NCBI GenBank assembly: GCA_014649155.1
Contig: BMSM01000021.1
Span: 52,914 to 116,913 of the forward strand
Direction of reading: 5' to 3'
DNA from: Streptomyces griseoviridis
GTDB lineage: Bacteria > Actinomycetota > Actinomycetes > Streptomycetales > Streptomycetaceae
Length of the DNA: 64,000 nt
The notes beneath the pieces are model-generated. The model searched no databases. It was given only the letters and a program-made list of their open reading frames with translations, and had not been told where the DNA came from. The first letter of the stretch is position 1. The number at the start of each line of letters is the position of its first letter. The position numbers and the translations under genes are program-made. Below, piece by piece: positions 18,390 to 27,479 of the stretch.

Positions 18390-18409
18390 CCGCGCCCCGG
18401 CGTCGTACG

Positions 18410-19078
18410 TCAGTGCTTCGCGGCGAGTTCCCTCAGCGCGATGTTGAGTTCGAGGACGTTGACCCTGGGCTCCCCGATGAAGCCGAGGGTGCGGCCCTCG
18501 GTGTGTGCGTCGACCAGGCGGTTCACCTGGGCGGCGGTGAGGCCGTTGCGGTCGGCGACGCGGTGCGCCTGGAGCCGCGCGTAGCGCGGGGAGATGTCCG
18601 GGTCGAGTCCGGAGGCGGAGGAGGTGACCGCGTCGGCGGGCACCTCGTCCGGGTCGACCGGGTGGTCCGGGACGGAGTTGTCCCTGACCACGGCGGCCTT
18701 CGCGGCCTTCACCCAGCCGAACAGCTCCTCGTTGCCGGCGGAGCGGTTGGTGGCGCCCGACAGGATCAGCTCGTACCGGGTGTTGACGCTGTTGGTGCCC
18801 AGCCCGTTCGCCGGACGCCCCTGGAACCACTTGAGGTCCGCCTCCGGGGTCTCCTGGCCCTTCTTCAGCGGCAGGTTGTACGCCTGCCCGATGAGGGACG
18901 AGCCCACGACCCGCCCGCCGGCCTCGACCTGTGAGCCGTCGGCCTTGCCGGGGAACAGGGCCTGGGCGACTCCGGTGACCGCCAGGGGGTAGAGGACGCC
19001 GGTGATCAGGGTGAGGACGAGCAGGGCGCGCAGGCCGGCGCCGAGCAGCCGGGCGGCGGTGGATACCGAGGTGTTCAT
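18410..19078 (-). CDS. kdpC: KdpC subunit of K+-transporting ATPase
   Basis: 222 residues with one N-terminal membrane helix (ALLVLTLITGVLYPLAVTG) followed by a periplasmic-side domain carrying SSLIGQ, FQGRP and a late HTEGRTLGFIGEPRVNVLELN motif, all KdpC hallmarks. It stabilises the KdpFABC complex and aids K+ delivery. Last gene of the operon; 5 bases from kdpB. Confidence 0.96.
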   Translation of the reverse strand: MNTSVSTAARLLGAGLRALLVLTLITGVLYPLAVTGVAQALFPGKADGSQVEAGGRVVGSSLIGQAYNLPLKKGQETPEADLKWFQGRPANGLGTNSVNTRYELILSGATNRSAGNEELFGWVKAAKAAVVRDNSVPDHPVDPDEVPADAVTSSASGLDPDISPRYARLQAHRVADRNGLTAAQVNRLVDAHTEGRTLGFIGEPRVNVLELNIALRELAAKH

Positions 19079-19083
19079 GACGG

Positions 19084-21207
19084 TCAGCCGATTCCGGGGA
19101 TGAGGGAGAGCAGCAGGTCGATGATCTTGATGCCGATGAAGGGCGCGATCAGTCCGCCGAGTCCGTAGACGGCGAGGTTGCGGCGGAGCAGCCGGTCGGC
19201 GCTGACCGGGCGGTAGCGCACGCCCTTCAGGGAGAGCGGGACCAGGGCGATGATGATCAGCGCGTTGAAGATCACGGCGGCGAGGATCGCGGAGTCCGGC
19301 GAGGACAGGCGCATGATGTTGAGCTTGTCCAGGCCGGGATAGACGGCGGCGAACAGCGCGGGGATGATCGCGAAGTACTTGGCGACGTCGTTGGCGATGG
19401 AGAACGTCGTCAAGGCGCCCCGGGTGATGAGGAGTTGCTTGCCGATCTCGACGATCTCGATGAGCTTGGTCGGGTCGGAGTCGAGGTCGACCATGTTGCC
19501 GGCCTCCTTCGCGGCCGACGTGCCCGTGTTCATCGCCACGCCGACGTCGGCCTGGGCGAGGGCGGGGGCGTCGTTGGTGCCGTCGCCGGTCATCGCGACC
19601 AGTTTGCCGCCGGCCTGCTCCCGTTTGATCAGGGCCATCTTGTCCTCGGGGGTGGCCTCCGCGAGGAAGTCGTCGACGCCGGCCTCGTCCGCGATCGCCT
19701 TGGCGGTCAGCGGGTTGTCGCCGGTGATCATGACGGTCTTGATGCCCATCCGGCGCAGTTGCGCGAACCGCTCCCGCATGCCCTCCTTGACGACGTCCTT
19801 GAGGTGGACGACGCCGAGGACGCGGGGTCCGCGGGCGTCCTCCACGGCGACCAGCAGCGGGGTGCCGCCGGCCTCGGAGACGCGGCTCACCAGGCCGTCC
19901 GCGTCCGGTGCGATGTCACCGCCCCGTTCCCGTACCCAGGCGAGGACCGAACCGGCCGCGCCCTTGCGGATCTTCCGGCCGTCCACGTCGACGCCCGACA
20001 TCCGGGTCTGCGCGGTGAAGGAGATCCACTCGGCGCCGGTGATGTCGCCCCGGTGCCGCTCGCGCAGCCCGTACGTCTCCTTGGCGAGGACGACGACGCT
20101 GCGGCCCTCGGGGGTCTCGTCGGCGAGCGAGGAGAGCTGGGCGGCGTCCGCGACCTCGGCCTCGGCGGTGCCGCGCACCGGCACGAACTCGGTGGCCTGC
20201 CGGTTGCCCAGTGTGATGGTGCCGGTCTTGTCGAGCAGCAGCGTGGAGACGTCGCCGGCGGCCTCGACCGCCCGCCCCGACATGGCCAGGACGTTGCGCT
20301 GGACGAGGCGGTCCATGCCGGCGATGCCGATGGCGGAGAGCAGCGCGCCGATGGTGGTCGGGATCAGGCAGACCAGCAGCGCCACCAGGACGGTCATCGT
20401 CAGGTCGGTGCCCGCGTAGTGGGCGAGCGGCGGCAGGGTGGCGCAGACCAGCAGGAAGACGATGGTCAGCGAGGCCAGCAGGATGTTGAGGGCGACCTCG
20501 TTGGGGGTCTTCTGCCGGGCCGCGCCCTCCACCAGGTTGATCATCCGGTCGATGAAGGTCTCGCCGGGCCTGGTGGTGATCTTGACGACGATACGGTCGG
20601 AGAGCACCTTCGTGCCGCCGGTCACCGCGCTGCGGTCACCGCCGGACTCGCGGATCACAGGCGCCGACTCCCCGGTGATCGCCGACTCGTCGACGGAGGC
20701 GACGCCCTCGACGACGTCGCCGTCGCCGGGGATGACGTCACCCGCCTCGCAGACCACCAGGTCGCCGACCTTGAGTTCGGTGCCGGGGACGACGCTGCCG
20801 TCGGTGCGGCGGGCGACCGTATCGGTCTTGGCCTTGCGCAGGGTGTCGGCCTGTGCCTTGCCGCGGCCCTCGGCGACCGCCTCCGCCAGGTTGGCGAAGA
20901 GCACGGTCAGCCAGAGCCAGGCGCTGATGGTCCAGCCGAACCAGTCGCCGGGGTCGGTGAAGGCGAAGACGGTGGTCAGCACCGAGCCGATCCACACCAC
21001 GAACATCACGGGCGACGTGACCTGCGCCCGCGGGTCGAGCTTGCGGAATGCCTCCGGCAGCGACCGCAGCAGTTGCTTCGGGTCGAAGAGGCCGGCGCCG
21101 ACGCGTCCCCCGGACGGCTGGTGACCGGTGGGCACGTCGTCGTGCGGTGCCCGGGTCGGTATGGCTGTGGACATCGAGTCCTCTTGGTTCTCGGTACGCG
21201 TCGTCAT
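19084..21207 (-). CDS. kdpB: KdpB P-type ATPase catalytic subunit
   Basis: 707 residues from this start. P-type ATPase landmarks are TGES in the actuator domain, the phosphorylation motif LLLDKTGTITLGN, the nucleotide-domain KGAAGS and the hinge MTGDGTNDAPALAQADVGVAMN. It energises high-affinity K+ uptake. ATG 21207 overlaps the kdpA stop as ATGA; a second ATG at 21174, preceded by AAGAGGA and giving MSTAIPTRAP, matches the usual family N-terminus and may be the real start. Confidence 0.96.
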   Translation of the reverse strand: MTTRTENQEDSMSTAIPTRAPHDDVPTGHQPSGGRVGAGLFDPKQLLRSLPEAFRKLDPRAQVTSPVMFVVWIGSVLTTVFAFTDPGDWFGWTISAWLWLTVLFANLAEAVAEGRGKAQADTLRKAKTDTVARRTDGSVVPGTELKVGDLVVCEAGDVIPGDGDVVEGVASVDESAITGESAPVIRESGGDRSAVTGGTKVLSDRIVVKITTRPGETFIDRMINLVEGAARQKTPNEVALNILLASLTIVFLLVCATLPPLAHYAGTDLTMTVLVALLVCLIPTTIGALLSAIGIAGMDRLVQRNVLAMSGRAVEAAGDVSTLLLDKTGTITLGNRQATEFVPVRGTAEAEVADAAQLSSLADETPEGRSVVVLAKETYGLRERHRGDITGAEWISFTAQTRMSGVDVDGRKIRKGAAGSVLAWVRERGGDIAPDADGLVSRVSEAGGTPLLVAVEDARGPRVLGVVHLKDVVKEGMRERFAQLRRMGIKTVMITGDNPLTAKAIADEAGVDDFLAEATPEDKMALIKREQAGGKLVAMTGDGTNDAPALAQADVGVAMNTGTSAAKEAGNMVDLDSDPTKLIEIVEIGKQLLITRGALTTFSIANDVAKYFAIIPALFAAVYPGLDKLNIMRLSSPDSAILAAVIFNALIIIALVPLSLKGVRYRPVSADRLLRRNLAVYGLGGLIAPFIGIKIIDLLLSLIPGIG

Positions 21208-22868
21208 GCCGCCAGCCCCTCGGCGAGCGGCCCCAGCGCCAGGGCCGGGAAGTACGTCAGACCGGTGATGATCAGGATGGCGCCCACCAGCAGGCCGGCG
21301 AAGAGCGGCTGCTCGGTGCGCAGGGTGCCCGCGGTGGCCGGTACCGGCCGCTGTCCGGCCAGCGAGCCGGCCAGGGCCAGGACGAAGACCATGGGCAGGA
21401 AGCGGCCGAGCAGCATCGCCAGGCCGATGGTGGTGTTGAACCACTGGGTGTCGGCGTCGAGGCCGGCGAAGGCGGAGCCGTTGTTGTTGGCGCCGGAGGT
21501 GTAGGCGTAGAGGATCTCGGAGAAGCCGTGCGCGCCGGAGTTGGTCATGGAGCCGGCCGGGGTCGGCAGGGCCATGGCGAGCGCGGTGAAGACCAGGACC
21601 AGCGTCGGCGTGACCAGGATGTAGCAGGCGGCCAGCTTGATCTCGCGGGTGCCGAGCTTCTTGCCGAGGTACTCGGGGGTGCGGCCGACCATGAGACCGG
21701 CGATGAACACCGCGATGACGGCCATGATCAGCATGCCGTAGAGGCCGGAGCCGACGCCACCGGGGGCGATCTCGCCCAGCATCATGCCGAGCATGGTGAT
21801 GCCGCCGCCGAGGCCGGTGAAGGAGGAGTGGAAGGAGTCGACGGCACCGGTCGAGGTGAGGGTGGTGGCCACCGCGAAGATCGACGAGCCGGCGACGCCG
21901 AAGCGGGTCTCCTTGCCCTCCATCGCACCGCCGGCCAGTTCCAGCGCCGCGCCCCGGTGGGCGAACTCCGTCCACATCATCAGGGCGGTGAAGGCGAGCC
22001 AGATGGTGGCCATCGTGGCGAGGATCGCGTAGCCCTGCCGCACCGAGCCGACCATGACGCCGAAGGTCCGGGTCAGGGCGACCGGGATCAGCAGGATCAG
22101 GAAGATCTCGAAGAGGTTGGTGAAGGGGGTGGGGTTCTCGAAGGGGTGGGCGCTGTTGGCGTTGAAGTAGCCGCCGCCGTTGGTGCCCAGCTCCTTGATC
22201 GCCTCCTGCGAGGCGACCGCGCCGCCGTTCCACTGCTGCGAGCCGCCGGTGAACTGGCCGACCTCGTGGATGCCGGAGAGGTTCTGGATGACCCCGCACG
22301 CGACCAGGACCACGGCGGCGACGACGGCCAGCGGCACCAGGACGCGGGTAATGCCGCGTACCAGGTCCGACCAGAAGTTGCCCAGCTCACCGGTGCGGGA
22401 CCGGGCGAACCCGCGCACCAGCGCCACCGCCACCGCGATGCCCACGGCGGCGGAGACGAAGTTCTGCACGGCCAGACCGGCGGTCTGCACGACGTGCCCC
22501 ATGGCCTGTTCGCCGTAGTACGACTGCCAGTTGGTGTTGGTGACGAAGGAGGCGGCGGTGTTGAACGCCTGGTCGGGGTCGATGGCCCGGAACCCGAGCG
22601 AGAGCGGCAGGACGCCCTGGAGCCGCTGGAGCAGGTACAGGAAGAGCACCCCGGCCGCCGAGAAGGCGAGGACCCCGCGCAGATAGGCGGGCCAGCGCAT
22701 CCCGGTGTCCGGGTCGGCCCCGACGCAACGGTAGATCCACCTCTCCACCCGCCAGTGCCGGTCGGAGGAGTAGACCCGGGCCAGGTAGGTGCCCAGGGGG
22801 AGGTAGGCGAGCGCCAGGGCGCCCATGAGGGCGAGCAGTTGGAGCACGCCGGCGGTGACGGGTCCCAT
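21204..22868 (-). CDS. kdpA: KdpA K+-translocating channel-like subunit
   Basis: 554 residues with about ten helices. The four selectivity-filter-like loops are visible, for example NTAASFVTNTNWQSY, KELGTNGGGYFNANSAHPFENP, TSTGAVDSFHSSFTGLGGG and SGANNNGSAFAGL. KdpA binds and conducts K+ in the KdpFABC pump. It starts 8 bases downstream of the kdpF stop. Confidence 0.97.
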   Translation of the reverse strand: MGPVTAGVLQLLALMGALALAYLPLGTYLARVYSSDRHWRVERWIYRCVGADPDTGMRWPAYLRGVLAFSAAGVLFLYLLQRLQGVLPLSLGFRAIDPDQAFNTAASFVTNTNWQSYYGEQAMGHVVQTAGLAVQNFVSAAVGIAVAVALVRGFARSRTGELGNFWSDLVRGITRVLVPLAVVAAVVLVACGVIQNLSGIHEVGQFTGGSQQWNGGAVASQEAIKELGTNGGGYFNANSAHPFENPTPFTNLFEIFLILLIPVALTRTFGVMVGSVRQGYAILATMATIWLAFTALMMWTEFAHRGAALELAGGAMEGKETRFGVAGSSIFAVATTLTSTGAVDSFHSSFTGLGGGITMLGMMLGEIAPGGVGSGLYGMLIMAVIAVFIAGLMVGRTPEYLGKKLGTREIKLAACYILVTPTLVLVFTALAMALPTPAGSMTNSGAHGFSEILYAYTSGANNNGSAFAGLDADTQWFNTTIGLAMLLGRFLPMVFVLALAGSLAGQRPVPATAGTLRTEQPLFAGLLVGAILIITGLTYFPALALGPLAEGLAA

Positions 22869-22876
22869 GGGGTGTC

Positions 22877-22966
22877 TCAGAACCTCTCCGGGAAGATCAG
22901 GGCGAGGACGAGACAGCCCAGCAGGGCGACGGCCACGACCAGGCCGACGACGTTCTCGGCGGTCAC
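22877..22966 (-). CDS. kdpF: KdpF small membrane subunit
   Basis: 29 residues with a GTG start, VTAENVVGLVVAVALLG onward, ending IFPERF. One hydrophobic helix and the short C-terminal P-E-R-F match KdpF, which stabilises the complex. It overlaps the preceding 27-residue gene as GTGA and precedes kdpA by 8 bases. Confidence 0.9.
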   Translation of the reverse strand: MTAENVVGLVVAVALLGCLVLALIFPERF

Positions 22967-23046
22967 AGCTTCGTCACCCCCCTGGCGACGAGGGCCACCA
23001 GCGCGAAGACCGCGATCGTGGTGACGACGAAGGCCAGATCGGCCAT
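22963..23046 (-). CDS. 27-residue single-helix membrane peptide at head of kdp operon
   Basis: The peptide begins MADLAFVVTTIAVFALV and ends VARGVTKL: a single hydrophobic helix with a basic end. An AGGAGC ribosome site lies 7 bases upstream of the ATG, and its stop overlaps the kdpF start, so it is translated as the first gene of the kdp operon. It is similar in size and make-up to KdpF but not the same protein. It could be a further small subunit or regulator of the pump. No function is assigned. Confidence 0.75.
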   Translation of the reverse strand: MADLAFVVTTIAVFALVALVARGVTKL

Positions 23047-23365
23047 CGCTAGCTCCTGGAGTGAGGTGCGGTGGAACGGACGTTTCGAGGAAACAACCTC
23101 ACCGGCCGTCTCCGGCCACTCCTTGACGCTCCTCATACGGGGGTGCGCACGCCTTTGACGGAACCCTGATGTGCGACGGCCGGAGCGGGCGGGTGGGCGT
23201 GCGGTGGGGGCGGGCGGGGCCGGAACCGGAGGGTCCCGTACCCGACGCGGCGGGACAGCGCTCCGCAAGGTTTCCTCAAGGGCCGCGCAAGCCTTTCGTC
23301 CGCCCCGGCGGGCAGGAAGCACGGCAGAAGGGCCCGCCGGGCCCGTTCGGACAACGGGGGACGCC
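23047..23365. other. Divergent intergenic region, kdp promoter side
   Basis: About 320 bases between the divergent kdp operon and the GT-B-like gene. It should hold both promoters. A GC-rich inverted repeat GGCCGTCTCCGGCC lies near 23103. No KdpE box, riboswitch or RNA gene was recognised by eye. Confidence 0.4.
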
Positions 23366-24589
23366 ATGTCGGCGTTGAACTTGAGCAGCGACCCGTCGGT
23401 CACCGGACGTGAGTGGCTGACCTTGGTCGGACGGAAGACCGTTCTGGTCGTGGTGCACACCCTGGTCTATGGAAAGCGGCTCCTCGACACCCTGTCGTTG
23501 CTGGAGGCCGACTTCCGGGTGCAGGTCGTGTTCACGGCACCGCCGCACGTCTTCGGCGACGAGGTGCCGCGCTTCCTGAGGCAGCTGGGCGGAGCGGTAC
23601 TGCCGTGGGACGAAGCGGTCCGGATGACGTTCGACCTGGCGCTGGCCGCGGGACCGCGGGGAGTGGAGAGGATCTCCGCTCCGCTGCTGACACTGCCCCA
23701 CGGGGCCGGGTACCTGAAGCGTCTCGCCACCGGGCCGCACCCGGGTGTGGCCGGTCTGCGCCGGCAGGACCTCGCCCCCGGCGGCAGATTGCCCGCTGCC
23801 GTGGCGGTCCCCCATCACGCGGAACTGTCCGTCCTGGAACGGCACTGCCCCGAGGCGCTGCCGCTCGCCCAGGTGGTCGGGGACTCGGCGCACGACCGGA
23901 TCGTCGCGAGCCTGCCGGCCCGCGCGGCCTACCGCCGGGCGCTCGGGCTCTCGGACGGCGAGGAACTGGTGGTCGTCGTCTCCACCTGGGGCACGCAGTC
24001 CTCCTTCGGCCGGTTCGAGACGCTGCTTCCCCGGCTCATGGCCGAGTTGCCCGCCGGACGCTTCCGCTCGGTGATCCTGGTCCATCCCAATGTCTGGTCG
24101 GGGCATGGATCGTGGCAGGTCAGGGCGTGGCTGGCACGCTGCGCCCGGCTGGGCATCGCGGTCCTCGCACCCGAGGCGGACTGGCGAGCCGTCCTGGTCG
24201 CGGCGGACCACATCATCGGCGACCACGGCTCCGTCACGCTGTACGGCACCCTCACCGGCGCTCCCATACTGCTGGCCAGCTCGCCGGAGCGGGAGATCAA
24301 CCCGTCCTCCCCCGCCGCGACCCTGGCCACGACCGCCCCCGCGCTCTCCCCCGCCCACCCGCTGGTCGCCCAGCTCGAGTACGCCGGAGCGGAGTACCGG
24401 CCCGAGGAGTACGCGCGCATCGCCGGACGCATCACCTCCGAACCGGGACGGTTCAACCGGAACATGCGCCGGCTGATGTACCGGTTGCTGCGGCTGGGCC
24501 AGCCGGCCCACGAACCGGAGACGGTGCCTCTGCCGGAACCGCCCGCGCTGGAGGAGTGGACACGAACCGGAACGGGTGTCCCGGCATGA
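23366..24589 (+). CDS. Putative GT-B-fold glycosyl/glycerophosphate transferase-like protein
   Basis: 407 residues, no signal peptide or membrane segments. The N-terminal half has Rossmann-like strands (KTVLVVVHTLVYGKRLLDTL, FRVQVVFTAPP); the C-terminal half has LVVVVSTWGTQSS, RSVILVHPNVW and ADHIIGDHGSVTLYGTLTGAPILL. The last resembles the donor-site D-x-x-S motif of CDP-glycerol glycerophosphotransferases and UDP-GlcNAc epimerase-like enzymes, so a GT-B fold is inferred; the substrate is unknown. ATG 23366 follows GGGGGA; upstream in-frame sequence is Arg/Gly-rich and unlikely to be coding. It is coupled by ATGA overlap to the next gene. Confidence 0.6.
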   Translation: MSALNLSSDPSVTGREWLTLVGRKTVLVVVHTLVYGKRLLDTLSLLEADFRVQVVFTAPPHVFGDEVPRFLRQLGGAVLPWDEAVRMTFDLALAAGPRGVERISAPLLTLPHGAGYLKRLATGPHPGVAGLRRQDLAPGGRLPAAVAVPHHAELSVLERHCPEALPLAQVVGDSAHDRIVASLPARAAYRRALGLSDGEELVVVVSTWGTQSSFGRFETLLPRLMAELPAGRFRSVILVHPNVWSGHGSWQVRAWLARCARLGIAVLAPEADWRAVLVAADHIIGDHGSVTLYGTLTGAPILLASSPEREINPSSPAATLATTAPALSPAHPLVAQLEYAGAEYRPEEYARIAGRITSEPGRFNRNMRRLMYRLLRLGQPAHEPETVPLPEPPALEEWTRTGTGVPA

Positions 24590-25101
24590 GGAGCCTCGTC
24601 ACGGTGGAACTGCGCCCCGCCCCGCCAGTGCGGCCGGGTCACGCCGAGCGCCCGCGCCGCCGGCCCGGCACGGTCGTCGCCCTGGCCCTGCTGGGCACTT
24701 CGGCCGGGCGCGTCTACGGTTTCTCGGCACGGGCCCGCCGGCCGGACGCCGCCGGTGTGTCCGGGGGCGAGGAGCACGTCGCGGCCGACGCCGAGGTCTG
24801 CCGCGACCCCGGCTGGCTGAGCTGCTCGGACGTGCTGTACACCGGCCGCGCCCGGCAGATGCCCGACGCGGTGCGCTGGCTGACGAGCGTCATGGGCGCG
24901 TTCCCGGGCTGCCGGCTGGCGGCGGCGCCGCTGGCCGGGGGAGGCTGGGCGGTGCTGGACGACGTGGGACGGCCGGCCGCCCTGCTGGGCCCGCGGGTGC
25001 CCGCGGACCAGCCCCTGCTGGCCTCCTGCCTGTACGCCTGGCTGGTGCTGGGGCACGAGGTGCGGGCCTTGGACGACCTGCGCGTGTGGCGCGGGGCATA
25101 G
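24586..25101 (+). CDS. Hypothetical protein coupled to the GT-B-like gene
   Basis: 171 residues, start overlapping the previous stop as ATGA. The N-terminal 35 residues are Arg/Pro-rich; the rest contains short hydrophobic strands, two cysteines (EVCRD, LSCSD) and an aromatic CLYAWLVLGHEVRALDD helix. No family was recognised. The tight coupling implies it works with the GT-B-like protein. It ends before a GC-rich terminator hairpin. Confidence 0.7.
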   Translation: MRSLVTVELRPAPPVRPGHAERPRRRPGTVVALALLGTSAGRVYGFSARARRPDAAGVSGGEEHVAADAEVCRDPGWLSCSDVLYTGRARQMPDAVRWLTSVMGAFPGCRLAAAPLAGGGWAVLDDVGRPAALLGPRVPADQPLLASCLYAWLVLGHEVRALDDLRVWRGA

Positions 25102-25112
25102 GGCCCTCCTCC

Positions 25113-25136
25113 CGGCGCGCGGGCCCTCGCGCGCCG
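25113..25136. terminator. GC-rich hairpin between convergent genes
   Basis: CGGCGCGCG, a six-base loop, then CGCGCGCCG form a perfect 9-bp stem in the 38-base gap between the hypothetical gene and the convergent NB-ARC gene. Confidence 0.7.
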
Positions 25137-25139
25137 TCC

Positions 25140-27248
25140 TCATCCCAGTCGGCGCGCGTCCGCCGGGCTCGTGACCTCGTACAGGTCACGGGCCCGCGCA
25201 CGGAACTCCGAGGCCGCGGTGGTGTCACCGCGTTCCCTCGCGCTGTCGGCGAGCATCTCCAGGGTGCGTGCCTGCCAGTGTGCGGCTCCCGAGGCGGTGA
25301 ACGTCGCGAGGGCCTCCCGCATCTGGGCCGCGCCCTTGACGTGGTCCCCGGCACGGGCGTGTGCCCGCCCCAGGAACGCGAGGGCACGGGCCGCGTCGTG
25401 CGGGTCGGACACGGCGAGCAGCCCTTCGCGGGCGAGGGTGAAGCGGGCGATGGCCCGGCCGTGGTCGTGTTCGGCGAGGGCCACCTCGCCGAGCAGGATC
25501 CTCGCGAGAGCCACGCCGCGCGGGTAACCGCACTCGCTCCAGGTCTCCACCGCGCGGTCCAGTTCGGACACGGCCTCGGCGTACCGTCCCGCGGCCATGC
25601 GGCAGCCGCCGAGCCCCAGGAGCGCCTGTCCTTCGTCGCGCCGGTCGCCCGCTTCCTGAGCGGCCCGCAGGGACGCCGTGTACCAGTCGGCCGCCTCCTC
25701 GGTACGGCCCGCGGCGCTCAGACCGATGGCACCGGAGTTGAGCATCTGCCGTTCGGCCTCGCGGTGCCCGTCCCGGCGTGCCGCCTCCAGACCGGTCCGG
25801 TGCGCCTCGATCCAGAGGTCGTAGTGACGCATTCGGAGGAACAGCGGCCACATCGCGTCGACGAGTTGCCAGGCGGTGGCATGCCACCCGTGCTCGGCGG
25901 CCAGCCGCAGCACCGCCATCAGATGGGTGCGCCGGGTGTCCAGCCAGTCCAGGGCGGCCCGGTCGTCACCGAAGGGCGCGGACCACTGGGCGGGGTGGGC
26001 GTATGTGCGGGGCAGAGTGAGCTGGATCGGTGTGATCAGCCGTTGGGCCTCGGTGGCGGTCCACAGGTACCAGTCCGTGACCCGGCGGGTGATCCGCTCG
26101 CGCTCCGTCCCGGTCAGCGTCGCCGTGGCGCGGTCGCGGGCGTGCACGCGTACCAGGTCGTGGAAGCGGTAGGTCTCCGGGCCGGCGCTTTCGAGCACGT
26201 TGGCCTCGACGAGTTCGTCGAGCCGTCGTGCGGCCCAGGCAGGCGTCCGGCCGCTCGCCGCGGCGGCGGTGTGCACATCGAAGGAGGGCACGGGCAGCAG
26301 GCCCAGGGCCCGGTAGAGAAGCGCGGGCCGGGGGCCGAGTGCCGCGTACGACGCGTCGAGTGCCTTCTGCACGGTTCCCGCTCCCTCGATCTCCAGCACG
26401 GTCAGGCGGTCCTCGTCCGGGGCCAGTTCCTCGGCCAGGGAAGCGGCCGGCTGCCCCGGACGGGCGGCGAGCCTCGCGGACGCGAGGCACACCGCGAGCG
26501 GCAGGCCGGCGCAGAGCGAGACGATCTCCCGGACCGCGGGCAGCTCACCCGCGACGCGGTCCTCGCCCGCACCGCGGATGAACAGCTCCAGGCCGGCCGC
26601 GGAACCGAGCGGGCGCAGACGGAGGAACCGTGCGCCGTCCATGGCCAGCCCGCTCAGCCTGCTGCGACTCGTGACGACGACGAGGCCACCGGAGCCACCC
26701 GGTAACAACGGCCGGATCTGAGCCGCGCTGAAGGCGTTGTCCAGCATGACCGCGATCCGCAGGTTCGCGGTGACCGAACGCCACAGGGACGCCTGCTCCG
26801 CCAGGTCCGCGGGGACCGCGGGAGTCCCGAAGGCCCTGAGGAACTGACCGAGGATCTCGCCCGGGTTCGCCGGACCGTTCTCGACGTGCCCGCGGAGGTC
26901 CGCGTAGAGCTGCCCGTCGGGGAAGGTGGGCGCGTGGGTGTGCAGCCATCGGGACGCCAGCGTCGTCTTGCCCATTCCCGCGGGGCCGTTGATGACGATG
27001 AGCGGCTGCGGGGCGCCGTCGTCGGACCGGGTCCCCAGCATCCGGTCGAGGGCCGCCTGTTCCTCGGCGCGGTCGGTGAAGTGGGCGGGTACCGGCAGGA
27101 GCTGACGGGGTGTGGGAAGCCGGTCCGGTGCGGAACTGTAGATGCGGATGCCACCGTGTACGTCGCGCGCCTGGACGGCGGGACCGTACAGGTGGGCCGA
27201 TCCGCCGATGACGTTCGTGCCCCGCTCGTCCTCCGGCGCCGCAGCCAT
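25140..27248 (-). CDS. NB-ARC/TPR STAND protein with N-terminal amyloid-motif-like segment
   Basis: 702 residues. Residues about 11-37 (GGSAHLYGPAVQARDVHGG and flanks) have the G-x-(V)VQAxx(V/I)xGG(V/I) pattern seen in short bacterial amyloid-signalling (BASS-type) motifs placed before NLR-like proteins. Then comes an NB-ARC ATPase (Walker A GPAGMGKT at 88-95, AVMLDNA Walker B-like, VVVTSRSRLSGL, GLPLAV) and a winged-helix linker, then about 350 residues of TPR repeats ending near the C-terminus. There is no DNA-binding domain, unlike the divergent AfsR-type neighbour, whose NB-ARC/TPR architecture it shares. A role in signal sensing or phage-type defence by oligomerisation is inferred only from architecture. 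Confidence 0.85.
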   Translation of the reverse strand: MAAAPEDERGTNVIGGSAHLYGPAVQARDVHGGIRIYSSAPDRLPTPRQLLPVPAHFTDRAEEQAALDRMLGTRSDDGAPQPLIVINGPAGMGKTTLASRWLHTHAPTFPDGQLYADLRGHVENGPANPGEILGQFLRAFGTPAVPADLAEQASLWRSVTANLRIAVMLDNAFSAAQIRPLLPGGSGGLVVVTSRSRLSGLAMDGARFLRLRPLGSAAGLELFIRGAGEDRVAGELPAVREIVSLCAGLPLAVCLASARLAARPGQPAASLAEELAPDEDRLTVLEIEGAGTVQKALDASYAALGPRPALLYRALGLLPVPSFDVHTAAAASGRTPAWAARRLDELVEANVLESAGPETYRFHDLVRVHARDRATATLTGTERERITRRVTDWYLWTATEAQRLITPIQLTLPRTYAHPAQWSAPFGDDRAALDWLDTRRTHLMAVLRLAAEHGWHATAWQLVDAMWPLFLRMRHYDLWIEAHRTGLEAARRDGHREAERQMLNSGAIGLSAAGRTEEAADWYTASLRAAQEAGDRRDEGQALLGLGGCRMAAGRYAEAVSELDRAVETWSECGYPRGVALARILLGEVALAEHDHGRAIARFTLAREGLLAVSDPHDAARALAFLGRAHARAGDHVKGAAQMREALATFTASGAAHWQARTLEMLADSARERGDTTAASEFRARARDLYEVTSPADARRLG

Positions 27249-27479
27249 ACCCCCGCCTCCCCCGGCCGTCCCGTTCGGGTGATCACAGGGGTCCTACCCA
27301 AGCCACTGGTCGGAAGACTCGGAACGGCACCATTCACGTCAGAAAAGAAACGTTTTGGCCAGGACTTGACCACACCTGGAAACGATCCGCCCCTCCCTGT
27401 CATGCTCATTGCCCTGATGCCGCGTCCGTTGCCCGCCGTCATGCCTCGGCGTACGACCAAGATCCGCGGGAGGCACTGA

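Noticed and set aside
23047..23365. c-di-AMP riboswitch or KdpE operator before kdp
   Set aside because: No conserved ydaO-type core or KdpE-like box could be recognised by eye.
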